Of a stretch of DNA of 15,798 bases, positions 1 to 6,251 are shown piece after piece; the first letter of the stretch is position 1; every line of letters begins with the position of its first letter. Origin of the DNA: Pseudomonadales bacterium. Lineage in GTDB: Bacteria; Pseudomonadota; Gammaproteobacteria; Pseudomonadales; Moraxellaceae. The notes under the pieces are model-generated. The model ran no database searches and was not told the origin of the DNA. It saw nothing but the letters and a program-made list of their open reading frames with translations. The translations under genes and the position numbers were made by a program. The DNA is taken from the NCBI GenBank assembly GCA_013043915.1, contig JABEVH010000053.1, positions 1 through 15,798 of the forward strand, in the 5' to 3' direction.

Positions 1-1116
1 GCCTGGGCGCATATCAATGCCCAAGGGCTTCGTTTTTAAGCCCAGACTGATAAAACTCACCAGCAATACGATGACCAGTGCTTCCGTCAGCACTTGAACA
101 AATTCACTGACTGATTTTGTTACGGTACGCGGCTGATCTTCAATCTGGACGAGATTTAAGCCAGCAGGCATCTGACTACGAAGGCGAGTGGTGGTTTGGC
201 CAAGAGCTTGCCCCATGCGTATGATGTCGCCTCCTTTGGCCATGGAGACGCCGAGCGCGATGACCGGATGGCCCTGGGACCTGACTTCAGGGGCAGGCGG
301 ATCCTGATAGGCACGAAAAATAGTGGCAATATCGCCGAGGTGAAAGTTTTTTCCATTGGCACGTAAAGGCAAGTTACGCAGCGCTTCGACGCCTGATAGC
401 TGCCCCGTGACACGGATCTGTATATCATCACCCAAAGTATGCAGAACGCCCGCATCTGCTATGGCATTTTGCTGGCCAATCTCAGCAACAACTTCATTCA
501 GGTCCAGGCCCAATACGGCAAGGCGTTTTTGCGAGATCTCGACAACGAGATTTTCATCTTGAACACCGTAGAGTTCAACCTTGGCAACATCAGCGACCCT
601 AAGCAACTGCTGGCGAACTGAATCAGCCGCATCGTGCAGCTGAGCCATGCTGTAACCCTCACCGCTCAGGGTGTACAAGATGCCATAGACATCACCGAAT
701 TCATCATTAAAGAAGGGGCCCTGTATACCCTGCGGCAAGGTATATCGGATGTCATTGATTTTCTTGCGTGTGGTGTACCATATCCAGGGCACATCATTGG
801 GCGGGGTCACATCTTTCAGCAGTAAAAAAGTTGTACTCACCCCAGGTTGGGAGTATGTGCTGATGCGATCAACGTAGGGCACTTCCTGCAAGGTGCGCTC
901 AATTTTATCAGCCACCTGTTCAGACATCTGCATGGCGGTAGCGCCAGGCCAATGTGTGGTGATCACCATCGCACGGAAAGTGAATGGAGGGTCTTCATCT
1001 TGGCCGAGCTGAAAATAGCTAGCGACTCCGGCTAATAACAATACGACCAGAAAGTACAGGGTGAGCGAAGGTTGTTCTATCGCCCATCGCGAGATATTGA
1101 ATCTAGGCTGGCTCAT
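1..1116 (-). CDS. RND efflux permease, N-terminal part (runs off the left edge)
   Basis: The frame is open without a stop from the ATG at 1114-1116 to the window edge, giving the first 372 residues of a protein expected to be about 1000 or more residues long. It begins MSQPRFNISRWAIEQPSLTL, followed by a first membrane helix (about residues 19-36) and the motif QLGQDEDPPFTF, then WPGATA. This layout is typical of the AcrB/HAE-type RND permeases that export drugs, solvents or metals using the proton gradient. The periplasmic porter region follows, and a second hydrophobic stretch (VLTEALVIVLLVSFISLGL, about 345-363) marks TM2. The proton-relay Asp residues of TM4 lie outside the window, so activity cannot be judged. 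The start is 15 bases after the stop of the membrane fusion protein, so the two form one operon. The substrate is unknown. No outer-membrane channel gene is in view. Confidence 0.93.
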   Translation of the reverse strand, partial: MSQPRFNISRWAIEQPSLTLYFLVVLLLAGVASYFQLGQDEDPPFTFRAMVITTHWPGATAMQMSEQVADKIERTLQEVPYVDRISTYSQPGVSTTFLLLKDVTPPNDVPWIWYTTRKKINDIRYTLPQGIQGPFFNDEFGDVYGILYTLSGEGYSMAQLHDAADSVRQQLLRVADVAKVELYGVQDENLVVEISQKRLAVLGLDLNEVVAEIGQQNAIADAGVLHTLGDDIQIRVTGQLSGVEALRNLPLRANGKNFHLGDIATIFRAYQDPPAPEVRSQGHPVIALGVSMAKGGDIIRMGQALGQTTTRLRSQMPAGLNLVQIEDQPRTVTKSVSEFVQVLTEALVIVLLVSFISLGLKTKPLGIDMRPG

Positions 1117-1131
1117 GAACAGGCCCTGCTG

Positions 1132-2199
1132 TTAGCGGTAGGCAGCAGGCAGGGGCATGACGGACTCGCCATCCACCAGCACATGCACGCCTGCCGTAAT
1201 GATGGTTTCTCCAGCTTTGAGCCCGGCTACGGCCACTTCGTTACCCTGAGCTCCGAGCACATGAATTTGTCGGGCTTGTAAGGATTTACTTGTGGGTTGG
1301 TAGATCCAGACCATAGTCAGGCCTGAACGTTCAAATAGCGCTGTTGTGGGAATGAGCAACTGTTTAAGTGGATGATTCAGATAAAGGTGCAATACCGCTG
1401 ATTGCCCGAGCACCAGAGGGAACTTGCCTGCTTGCAGCGCATATCGCAGCGTATAGGTACGAGTTATGGGGTCGGCTGAAGCTGATACTTCCCGCAGGGT
1501 AGCTGGTAATACTTGGCCTGGGGTTGCCCAGAGGCTAACCGTAGCATGAGTGGCATGTATCAGGGGGAGTTTATCCTCGGGGAGCACAACTTCGACATCG
1601 CGGGCCCCGTCCTCAGCGAGACGAAAAACAGGTTCACCGGCAGCTACGACCTGACCCCTATCAGCATTGACCTGAGTGACCACGCCGCTGGCAGGGGCGC
1701 GTAGGGTAGCGTAATTAAGCTGGTTATTGCGCAGATCCAGTTGACTTTTGGCTTGCTCGTAATGAGCTTGGGCTGCATCCAGGGCTACTTGCCGGTGATC
1801 CCTTTCAGCCGTTGAAACGAATCCTTTGCCAGTGAGGTCTTCCGCCCGCTTGAAATCAGTCTTGGCGAGTTCCAGGTCTGATTGCGCAGCATGCATCTCT
1901 GCCTGTGCAGCTTCTACGGCCAGGTTAAGGTCACGGCTGTCAATTTCAGCCAGAATCTGGCCTTTATCAACATGAGAGCCCAGATTGATTGAACGTGCCA
2001 TGATTCTACCAGGAACCTGAAATCCTAAGCTGGTATCAACACGGGCATGGATGGCCCCAGCCAAGTCAAGGATGTCAGAGGATGCCTGAGGCGCTACGAT
2101 CTGGGTTTCCACTGCTTGGGGAGGCAGGGCTATAGGCTTAGGATGGCTGCAGGCCGCCAGACAGGGCAACCACAGAAGCAAGGGCACTGCAAGACGCAT
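1132..2199 (-). CDS. RND efflux membrane fusion protein (periplasmic adaptor lipoprotein)
   Basis: This 355-residue protein belongs to the HlyD/AcrA adaptor family, which bridges an RND permease and an outer-membrane channel. The N-terminus is a lipoprotein signal with lipobox LAAC (Cys17 as the lipidated residue). A lipoyl half-motif (LGSHVDKGQILAEIDSRDL, about 73-91) precedes a long helical hairpin rich in Ala, Gln and Glu (about 93-160). The second half-motif follows (LRAPASGVVTQVNADRGQVV), then beta-barrel and membrane-proximal domains. A good Shine-Dalgarno (AGGAG, at 2208-2212 on the minus strand) supports this ATG. It lies directly upstream of the permease gene and is probably transcribed with it. 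The family is clear, but the substrate cannot be read from the sequence. Confidence 0.93.
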   Translation of the reverse strand: MRLAVPLLLWLPCLAACSHPKPIALPPQAVETQIVAPQASSDILDLAGAIHARVDTSLGFQVPGRIMARSINLGSHVDKGQILAEIDSRDLNLAVEAAQAEMHAAQSDLELAKTDFKRAEDLTGKGFVSTAERDHRQVALDAAQAHYEQAKSQLDLRNNQLNYATLRAPASGVVTQVNADRGQVVAAGEPVFRLAEDGARDVEVVLPEDKLPLIHATHATVSLWATPGQVLPATLREVSASADPITRTYTLRYALQAGKFPLVLGQSAVLHLYLNHPLKQLLIPTTALFERSGLTMVWIYQPTSKSLQARQIHVLGAQGNEVAVAGLKAGETIITAGVHVLVDGESVMPLPAAYR

Positions 2200-2227
2200 A
2201 AGTAACTCTCCTCAGCAGAGGGCAAAG

Positions 2228-2256
2228 AAATTAGCAGTCTTTGGCGTCATTGTCAT
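2228..2256 (-). promoter_or_regulatory. candidate sigma-70-like promoter of the efflux operon
   Basis: On the minus strand ATGACA (2256-2251) and TAATTT (2233-2228) are separated by 17 bases, about 30 bases before the adaptor ATG. The -35 matches the consensus at five of six positions, but the -10 is poor (three of six), so this is a candidate only. Confidence 0.3.
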
Positions 2257-2259
2257 TTT

Positions 2260-2279
2260 TTTTGGTCGTTTGGCCAAAA
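2260..2279. repeat. inverted repeat upstream of the efflux operon, possible operator
   Basis: TTTTGGTC and GGCCAAAA are separated by GTTT and can pair over eight positions with one T-G mismatch in DNA terms. The repeat sits just upstream of the candidate -35 hexamer of the adaptor gene, where an activator or repressor could bind. It lacks a T-run on the 3' side on either strand, so it is not a normal terminator. No regulator gene is visible nearby. Confidence 0.35.
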
Positions 2280-2302
2280 TTACTGGGTTGAGGATGTGTC
2301 CT

Positions 2303-2329
2303 AGGCATCCCTGATGCTTGGGGATACCT
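2303..2329 (-). terminator. hairpin after dnaJ, weak terminator candidate
   Basis: Eleven bases past the dnaJ stop, the minus strand can form a nine-base-pair stem (AGGTATCCC with GGGATGCCT, one wobble pair) around a nine-base loop. No U-run follows, so it would be a poor intrinsic terminator. It may stabilise the 3' end of the message or do nothing. It is the only hairpin of note between dnaJ and the efflux promoter. Confidence 0.3.
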
Positions 2330-2339
2330 CGGACCGTTG

Positions 2340-3473
2340 TCAGTTTTTTCCTTCAAAAAATGAGCGCACGGCTGAGAAGAAGCTATCTTTCTGCGGTGTA
2401 TGCCCATCGCTTTCACCGTCCATGGTCGCTTGGAACTCGCGCAGAATTTCTTTCTGCCGTTTGTTCAGCTTGACAGGGGTTTCTACCATGACCTTGACCA
2501 GCATATCACCTGGCCCCCCACCACGTACGGGCGAGACTCCTTTGCCACGTAAACGAAATTGTTTGCCGCTCTGACTGCCTTCGGGGATTTTAAGTTTGAC
2601 ACGACCATCCAGGGTGGGGATTTCAATTTCTCCCCCTAAAGCTGCATCGACAAAACTGATGGGAACTTCACAAAACAAATCAGCGCCCTCGCGTTTAAAC
2701 AGGTTATGTTCACGGACCACGATTTGTACATAAAGATCCCCGGCCATGCCGCCAGCACCGCCGGACTCACCTTCGCCAGCTAGCCGGATTCTGTCACCGG
2801 TATCTACGCCCGCAGGGATTTTGACTTCCAGATTCTTTTCCTTCTGCACCCGTCCTTGCCCACGGCAGGTGGTGCAGGGGTCCTTGATCATGCGGCCTTT
2901 GCCACGACAGGTGGGGCAAGTTTGCTGAACAGAAAAGAACCCTTGTTGCATGCGTACTTCACCGCGGCCACCACAGGTAGTACACGAGACCGGTGTGGTG
3001 CCCTTACGAGCCCCACTGCCATCACAGCTTTCACAGTCAACCAGAGTAGGGACTCGGATATTGACCTTGGTGCCGTGAACGGCCTCTTCAAGAGAGATTT
3101 CCAGGGTATAGCGTAAATCCGAGCCACGGTTGGTGCGTTGCTGACCGCGGCCGTTGGCTCCAAAAATATCACCAAAGACATCCCCAAAAATATCGGCGAA
3201 GTTGCCTCCACCTGCTTGGCCGCCACCAAAGCCTCCTGCCATATTGGGATCAACACCAGCATGCCCATGCCTGTCGTAAGCTGCCCGCTTGTTCTCATCA
3301 GAGAGAACTTCATAGGCCTCGCTAACTTCCTTGAACTTTTCCTCAGACGTTTTGTCGCCGGGATTGCGATCAGGGTGAAACTTCATGGCTGCCTTGCGGT
3401 AGGCTTTCTTGATGTCATCCTCGCTAGCTGCCTTTTCAACACCGAGGATCTCGTAATAATCACGTTTGGCCAT
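2340..3473 (-). CDS. dnaJ: chaperone protein DnaJ (Hsp40)
   Basis: DnaJ (377 residues, normal length) delivers unfolded clients to DnaK and triggers its ATPase in the cytoplasm. The J domain (about 1-70) carries the essential HPD at residues 33-35. A Gly/Phe-rich linker follows (about 80-115, with repeated DIFGD-like units). The zinc-binding domain has all four CxxCxGxG motifs, starting at Cys147, Cys164, Cys186 and Cys200. The C-terminal client-binding domains complete the protein, making it a type I DnaJ. The start is supported by AGGTGA shortly before the ATG. It lies 70 bases downstream of dnaK, but a strong terminator sits in that gap and I see no heat-shock promoter of its own. Expression probably depends on readthrough from dnaK. 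Confidence 0.98.
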   Translation of the reverse strand: MAKRDYYEILGVEKAASEDDIKKAYRKAAMKFHPDRNPGDKTSEEKFKEVSEAYEVLSDENKRAAYDRHGHAGVDPNMAGGFGGGQAGGGNFADIFGDVFGDIFGANGRGQQRTNRGSDLRYTLEISLEEAVHGTKVNIRVPTLVDCESCDGSGARKGTTPVSCTTCGGRGEVRMQQGFFSVQQTCPTCRGKGRMIKDPCTTCRGQGRVQKEKNLEVKIPAGVDTGDRIRLAGEGESGGAGGMAGDLYVQIVVREHNLFKREGADLFCEVPISFVDAALGGEIEIPTLDGRVKLKIPEGSQSGKQFRLRGKGVSPVRGGGPGDMLVKVMVETPVKLNKRQKEILREFQATMDGESDGHTPQKDSFFSAVRSFFEGKN

Positions 3474-3492
3474 GCTTCACCTGGATTTAAGC

Positions 3493-3518
3493 AAAAAGCG
3501 GAGACACAAAGTCTCCGC
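3493..3518 (-). terminator. intrinsic terminator or attenuator between dnaK and dnaJ
   Basis: On the minus strand a perfect eight-base-pair stem, GCGGAGAC with GTCTCCGC, closes a five-base loop (TTTGT) and is followed at once by TTTTT. This is a textbook Rho-independent terminator between the dnaK stop and the dnaJ start. Because dnaJ has no obvious promoter of its own, it probably acts as a partial terminator that lowers DnaJ relative to DnaK. Confidence 0.85.
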
Positions 3519-3543
3519 AGGGTCTTATCTAAAGATCAGCCAA

Positions 3544-5475
3544 TTACTTGCGATCTTTGACTTCTTCAAACTCAGCGTCGACTACACTTTCATCGCTGCC
3601 AGCGTGATCGCTGCCAGCGTGATGGCTGCCAGCATCGCCCGCGTGAGCTTCGGCTCCTGCCTGCTGCTCATACATGCGCTGAGCCAAGCTGGCAGAGACA
3701 TCGGTCAATTCCTTGATCTTGGCTTCAAGTTCCGTGCGGTCGTTGTTTTTAAGTGCACTTTCCAGTTCACCTATGGCTGCCTCAATCCGTGTCTTTTCAT
3801 CGGCAGCTACCTTGTCGCCAGCATCAGCCAAGGTTTTGCGAACTGCATGCACTAAACCGTCACCCTGGTTGCGCAGGTTGACCATTTCGGCAAACTCCTT
3901 GTCTTCTTGAGCATGGGCTTCAGCATCACGTACCATATCCTTGATTTCAGATTCTGAAAGTCCGGAACTTGCCTTGATGACAATAGACTGTTCACGTCCT
4001 GTTTTCTGATCTTTGGCGCCTACATGCAGGATACCATTAGCGTCAATGTCAAAAGTCACTTCAATCTGGGGCATGCCGCGTGGAGCAGAAGGGAGATCAG
4101 TCAGATCGAATTTACCCAAGGATTTATTCTTGGCTGCTTCTTTGCGCTCCCCCTGCAGGACATGAATGGTCACGGCCGTTTGATTGTCATCAGCCGTAGA
4201 GAACACCTGGGACTTCTTGGTCGGTATGGTGGTGTTTTTGTCGATCAGTGAGGTCATGATACCCCCCATGGTCTCAATGCCCAGGGTCAGCGGCGTCACG
4301 TCCAGCAACAATACGTCTTTGACTTCACCGGAAAGTACGGCGCCCTGGTAGGCAGCACCGATGGCAACGGCTTCGTCAGGGTTTACATCACGACGAGGTT
4401 CGCGACCAAAGAAGGTTTTTACGTTTTCTTGTACCAAGGGCATGCGGGTTTGCCCACCTACCAAGATGACGTCAGCGATGTCGGAGGTCTTGAGCCCGGC
4501 ATCTTTCAAGGCAATACGGCAGGGCTCCATGGTGCGCTGAACCAGCTCTTCAACCAAGGACTCAAGTTTGGCGCGCGTAACGCGTACATTCATATGCTTA
4601 GGACCACTAGCATCGGCAGTGACATAAGGCAGGTTGACTTCTGTCTGTTGCGCTGAGGATAGTTCGATTTTGGCTTTTTCAGCGGCTTCTTTTAAGCGCT
4701 GCATGGCCAAGGCATCACCCTTGAGGTTGATGCCGCTTTCCTTACGGAACTCATCAACCAGGAAGTCGATGATGCGCATATCAAAGTCTTCACCACCTAA
4801 GAAGGTGTCACCGTTGGTGGAAAGCACTTCAAATTGGTGCTCACCATCTACTTCAGCAATTTCGATAATGGAAATGTCGAAGGTTCCGCCGCCCAAGTCA
4901 TACACGGCTATTTTTCGATCCCCTTCCTTCTTGTCCATGCCGAAGGCCAAAGCAGCAGCAGTCGGCTCGTTGATGATGCGTTTGACGTCTAGGCCGGCAA
5001 TTCGTCCAGCATCTTTGGTGGCCTGACGCTGGGCGTCGTTAAAATACGCGGGCACCGTGATCACGGCTTCACTAACAGTTTCACCGAGATAATCTTCGGC
5101 GGTTTTCTTCATTTTCTTCAGGACTTCAGCGGAGATTTGTGGTGGGGCTTTCTTATCCCCTCGCGCTTCTACCCAAGCATCACCGTTGTCGGCAGCCACG
5201 ATGGTGTAGGGGACGAGATGGATGTCTTTTTGCACGACATCGTCCTTAAAGCGACGGCCAATCAGGCGCTTGACTGCAAACAGTGTGTTTTTGGGATTGG
5301 TCACAGCTTGGCGTTTGGCAGCTTGTCCAACCAGTGTTTCACCTTCCGTATAGGCGACGATGGAAGGTGTGGTACGGGCTCCCTCTGCATTTTCAATAAC
5401 TTTGACTTTATCGCCTTCAAGAACAGCCACGCAGGAATTGGTGGTGCCCAAGTCAATACCGATGATCTTACTCAT
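3544..5475 (-). CDS. dnaK: chaperone protein DnaK (Hsp70)
   Basis: DnaK (643 residues) is the central ATP-dependent Hsp70 of protein folding and, in many proteobacteria, controls sigma-32 turnover. The nucleotide-binding domain shows the phosphate loop IGIDLGTTNSCVAV near the N-terminus, YDLGGGTFDISI around residue 200, and LVGGQTRMP around residue 340. The substrate-binding domain starts near residue 390 (LLLDVTPLTLGIETMGG) and is followed by the helical lid. The C-terminus ends in EEVKDRK, matching the usual EEVKD tail. An odd stretch before it is rich in His, Ala, Gly and Asp and is coded by a 15-base tandem repeat. The start has GGAG eight bases upstream. It lies 95 bases after grpE and has its own sigma-32 promoter in that gap. 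Confidence 0.99.
   Translation of the reverse strand: MSKIIGIDLGTTNSCVAVLEGDKVKVIENAEGARTTPSIVAYTEGETLVGQAAKRQAVTNPKNTLFAVKRLIGRRFKDDVVQKDIHLVPYTIVAADNGDAWVEARGDKKAPPQISAEVLKKMKKTAEDYLGETVSEAVITVPAYFNDAQRQATKDAGRIAGLDVKRIINEPTAAALAFGMDKKEGDRKIAVYDLGGGTFDISIIEIAEVDGEHQFEVLSTNGDTFLGGEDFDMRIIDFLVDEFRKESGINLKGDALAMQRLKEAAEKAKIELSSAQQTEVNLPYVTADASGPKHMNVRVTRAKLESLVEELVQRTMEPCRIALKDAGLKTSDIADVILVGGQTRMPLVQENVKTFFGREPRRDVNPDEAVAIGAAYQGAVLSGEVKDVLLLDVTPLTLGIETMGGIMTSLIDKNTTIPTKKSQVFSTADDNQTAVTIHVLQGERKEAAKNKSLGKFDLTDLPSAPRGMPQIEVTFDIDANGILHVGAKDQKTGREQSIVIKASSGLSESEIKDMVRDAEAHAQEDKEFAEMVNLRNQGDGLVHAVRKTLADAGDKVAADEKTRIEAAIGELESALKNNDRTELEAKIKELTDVSASLAQRMYEQQAGAEAHAGDAGSHHAGSDHAGSDESVVDAEFEEVKDRK
3592..3636 (-). 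repeat. 15-base tandem repeat coding a His-rich tail in DnaK
   Basis: Three copies of a 15-base unit (on the plus strand, two exact copies of ATCGCTGCCAGCGTG and one diverged) lie near the 3' end of dnaK. They encode HAGSD-type units in the disordered tail just before the conserved EEVKD end. Such in-frame repeats can change copy number without breaking the gene. Confidence 0.8.
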
Positions 5476-5540
5476 TTCATTCTCCGCCAGGCAGTCTTAA
5501 GGATGCCCTGATCAAGTTACGGTTGCCCGCTTGTCTTTAA

Positions 5541-5568
5541 AAATGGTGTCAGCAACGCTGATTTCAAG
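5541..5568 (-). promoter_or_regulatory. sigma-32 (RpoH) heat-shock promoter of dnaK
   Basis: On the minus strand CTTGAAA (5568-5562) and CACCATTT (5548-5541) are spaced by 13 bases. The -35 matches the known sigma-32 consensus fully and the -10 differs at one base from CCCCATTT. It starts three bases after the grpE stop codon and predicts a dnaK leader of about 60 bases. The spacer itself is a small palindrome (TCAGC-GTT-GCTGA). Confidence 0.85.
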
Positions 5569-5570
5569 AG

Positions 5571-6104
5571 CTAGCCTGCACTGGACACCACAACAATAGC
5601 CGGACGTAACAGGCGGCCGTTGAGGGTGTAGCCTTTTTGCAGCACATTCAGCACTGAATTGGGCTCAGCCGTTGTGGATGCTTGCGTTGATACGGCTTGA
5701 TGCCACTCGGGGTTGAACGGTTCGCCTACAGGGTCCAGGGGTTCAACCTGGAACTTGCGCAGAGCATCCAGAAAAATCTTGTGGGTCAATATAATCCCAT
5801 CGCGTAGCATGCGGGTCGCTTCGTCTTCCGGGTTAGACGCAGCCAAGGCGCGCTCCATGTTGTCTACAATGGCCAACAGTTCACCGGAAAATTTCTCCAG
5901 CGCATATTTATGGGCTTGAGTGACATCACGTTCAGCTCTGCGCTGAATATTCTGAATCTCAGCCTGGCTGCGCAAGGTTTGATCACGTAAACGAGCTTCA
6001 AGTTCAGCAATACGCTGTTGTAAAGTCTCTGCCGAGACGCTCACATCAACTCCAGCTTCGCCAATTACGTCAGTAACGGGTTGTTCAGGTGTCTGATCAG
6101 ACAT
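5571..6104 (-). CDS. grpE: nucleotide exchange factor GrpE
   Basis: GrpE releases ADP from DnaK and so resets the Hsp70 cycle; it acts as a dimer in the cytoplasm. The protein (177 residues from this start) has a variable acidic N-terminus, a long helical dimerisation region (about 35-90, with the typical YALEKFSGELLAIVDNMERAL-like pattern in its second half), and a C-terminal beta domain. That domain carries FNPEWHQAV and the closing GRLLRPAIVVV. I chose the ATG at 6102-6104 (MSDQTPEQ). It has GGAG nine bases upstream, and the longer frame from 6173 would start inside the sigma-32 promoter region with an un-GrpE-like sequence. It is first in the grpE-dnaK-dnaJ block and divergent from recN. 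Confidence 0.95.
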   Translation of the reverse strand: MSDQTPEQPVTDVIGEAGVDVSVSAETLQQRIAELEARLRDQTLRSQAEIQNIQRRAERDVTQAHKYALEKFSGELLAIVDNMERALAASNPEDEATRMLRDGIILTHKIFLDALRKFQVEPLDPVGEPFNPEWHQAVSTQASTTAEPNSVLNVLQKGYTLNGRLLRPAIVVVSSAG

Positions 6105-6111
6105 GACATAA

Positions 6112-6134
6112 TTCTCCGGAAAACAAAAAAAGAA
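6112..6134 (-). promoter_or_regulatory. possible RNA thermometer hairpin masking the grpE ribosome binding site
   Basis: In the predicted grpE leader, UUCUUU (6134-6129 on the minus strand) can pair with the Shine-Dalgarno element GGAGAA (6117-6112) over six positions, two of them U-G, around an 11-base U-rich loop. Weak U-rich pairing over the binding site resembles fourU-type thermometers. It is speculative because T-rich leaders can pair by chance. Confidence 0.25.
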
Positions 6135-6146
6135 CGGCTCAGCCCT

Positions 6147-6174
6147 AAATGGGGCTGATACCCGTAATTTCAAG
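6147..6174 (-). promoter_or_regulatory. sigma-32 (RpoH) heat-shock promoter of grpE
   Basis: On the minus strand CTTGAAA (6174-6168), a 13-base spacer, and CCCCATTT (6154-6147) reproduce the known sigma-32 consensus at every position. The predicted leader before the grpE ATG is about 35-40 bases. A seven-base inverted repeat (TCAGCCC with GGGCTGA) spans the -10 element. This is the strongest regulatory signal in the window. Confidence 0.92.
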
Positions 6175-6212
6175 ATTGAAGTTTTGGCATGAGTCTATCC
6201 GGCGTTCTGGTT

Positions 6213-6218
6213 TATAAT
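6213..6218 (+). promoter_or_regulatory. candidate -10 hexamer of recN
   Basis: A perfect TATAAT lies 33 bases before the proposed recN ATG. No good -35 stands at 16-18 bases (TTGGCA at 6184-6189 is too far, at 23 bases). I see no canonical LexA box (CTGT-N8-ACAG) around it, although recN is an SOS gene in enteric bacteria. Confidence 0.45.
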
Positions 6219-6251
6219 CACTGGCACGAGGCTTTCGATGAATCGATCACC

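Noticed and set aside
2260..2279. Terminator reading of the TTTTGG/CCAAAA palindrome
   Set aside because: On the minus strand the hairpin is followed by A, not U, and on the plus strand no gene runs into it.
3138..3855. Plus-strand open frames opposite dnaJ and dnaK (140 and 129 residues)
   Set aside because: They are shadows of strongly conserved chaperone genes and show no family motifs, signal or ribosome binding site.
6200..6230. A LexA-type SOS box before recN
   Set aside because: The only candidate, CTGG-TTTATAATC-ACTGG, lacks the CTGT-N8-ACAG symmetry; I do not claim SOS control.
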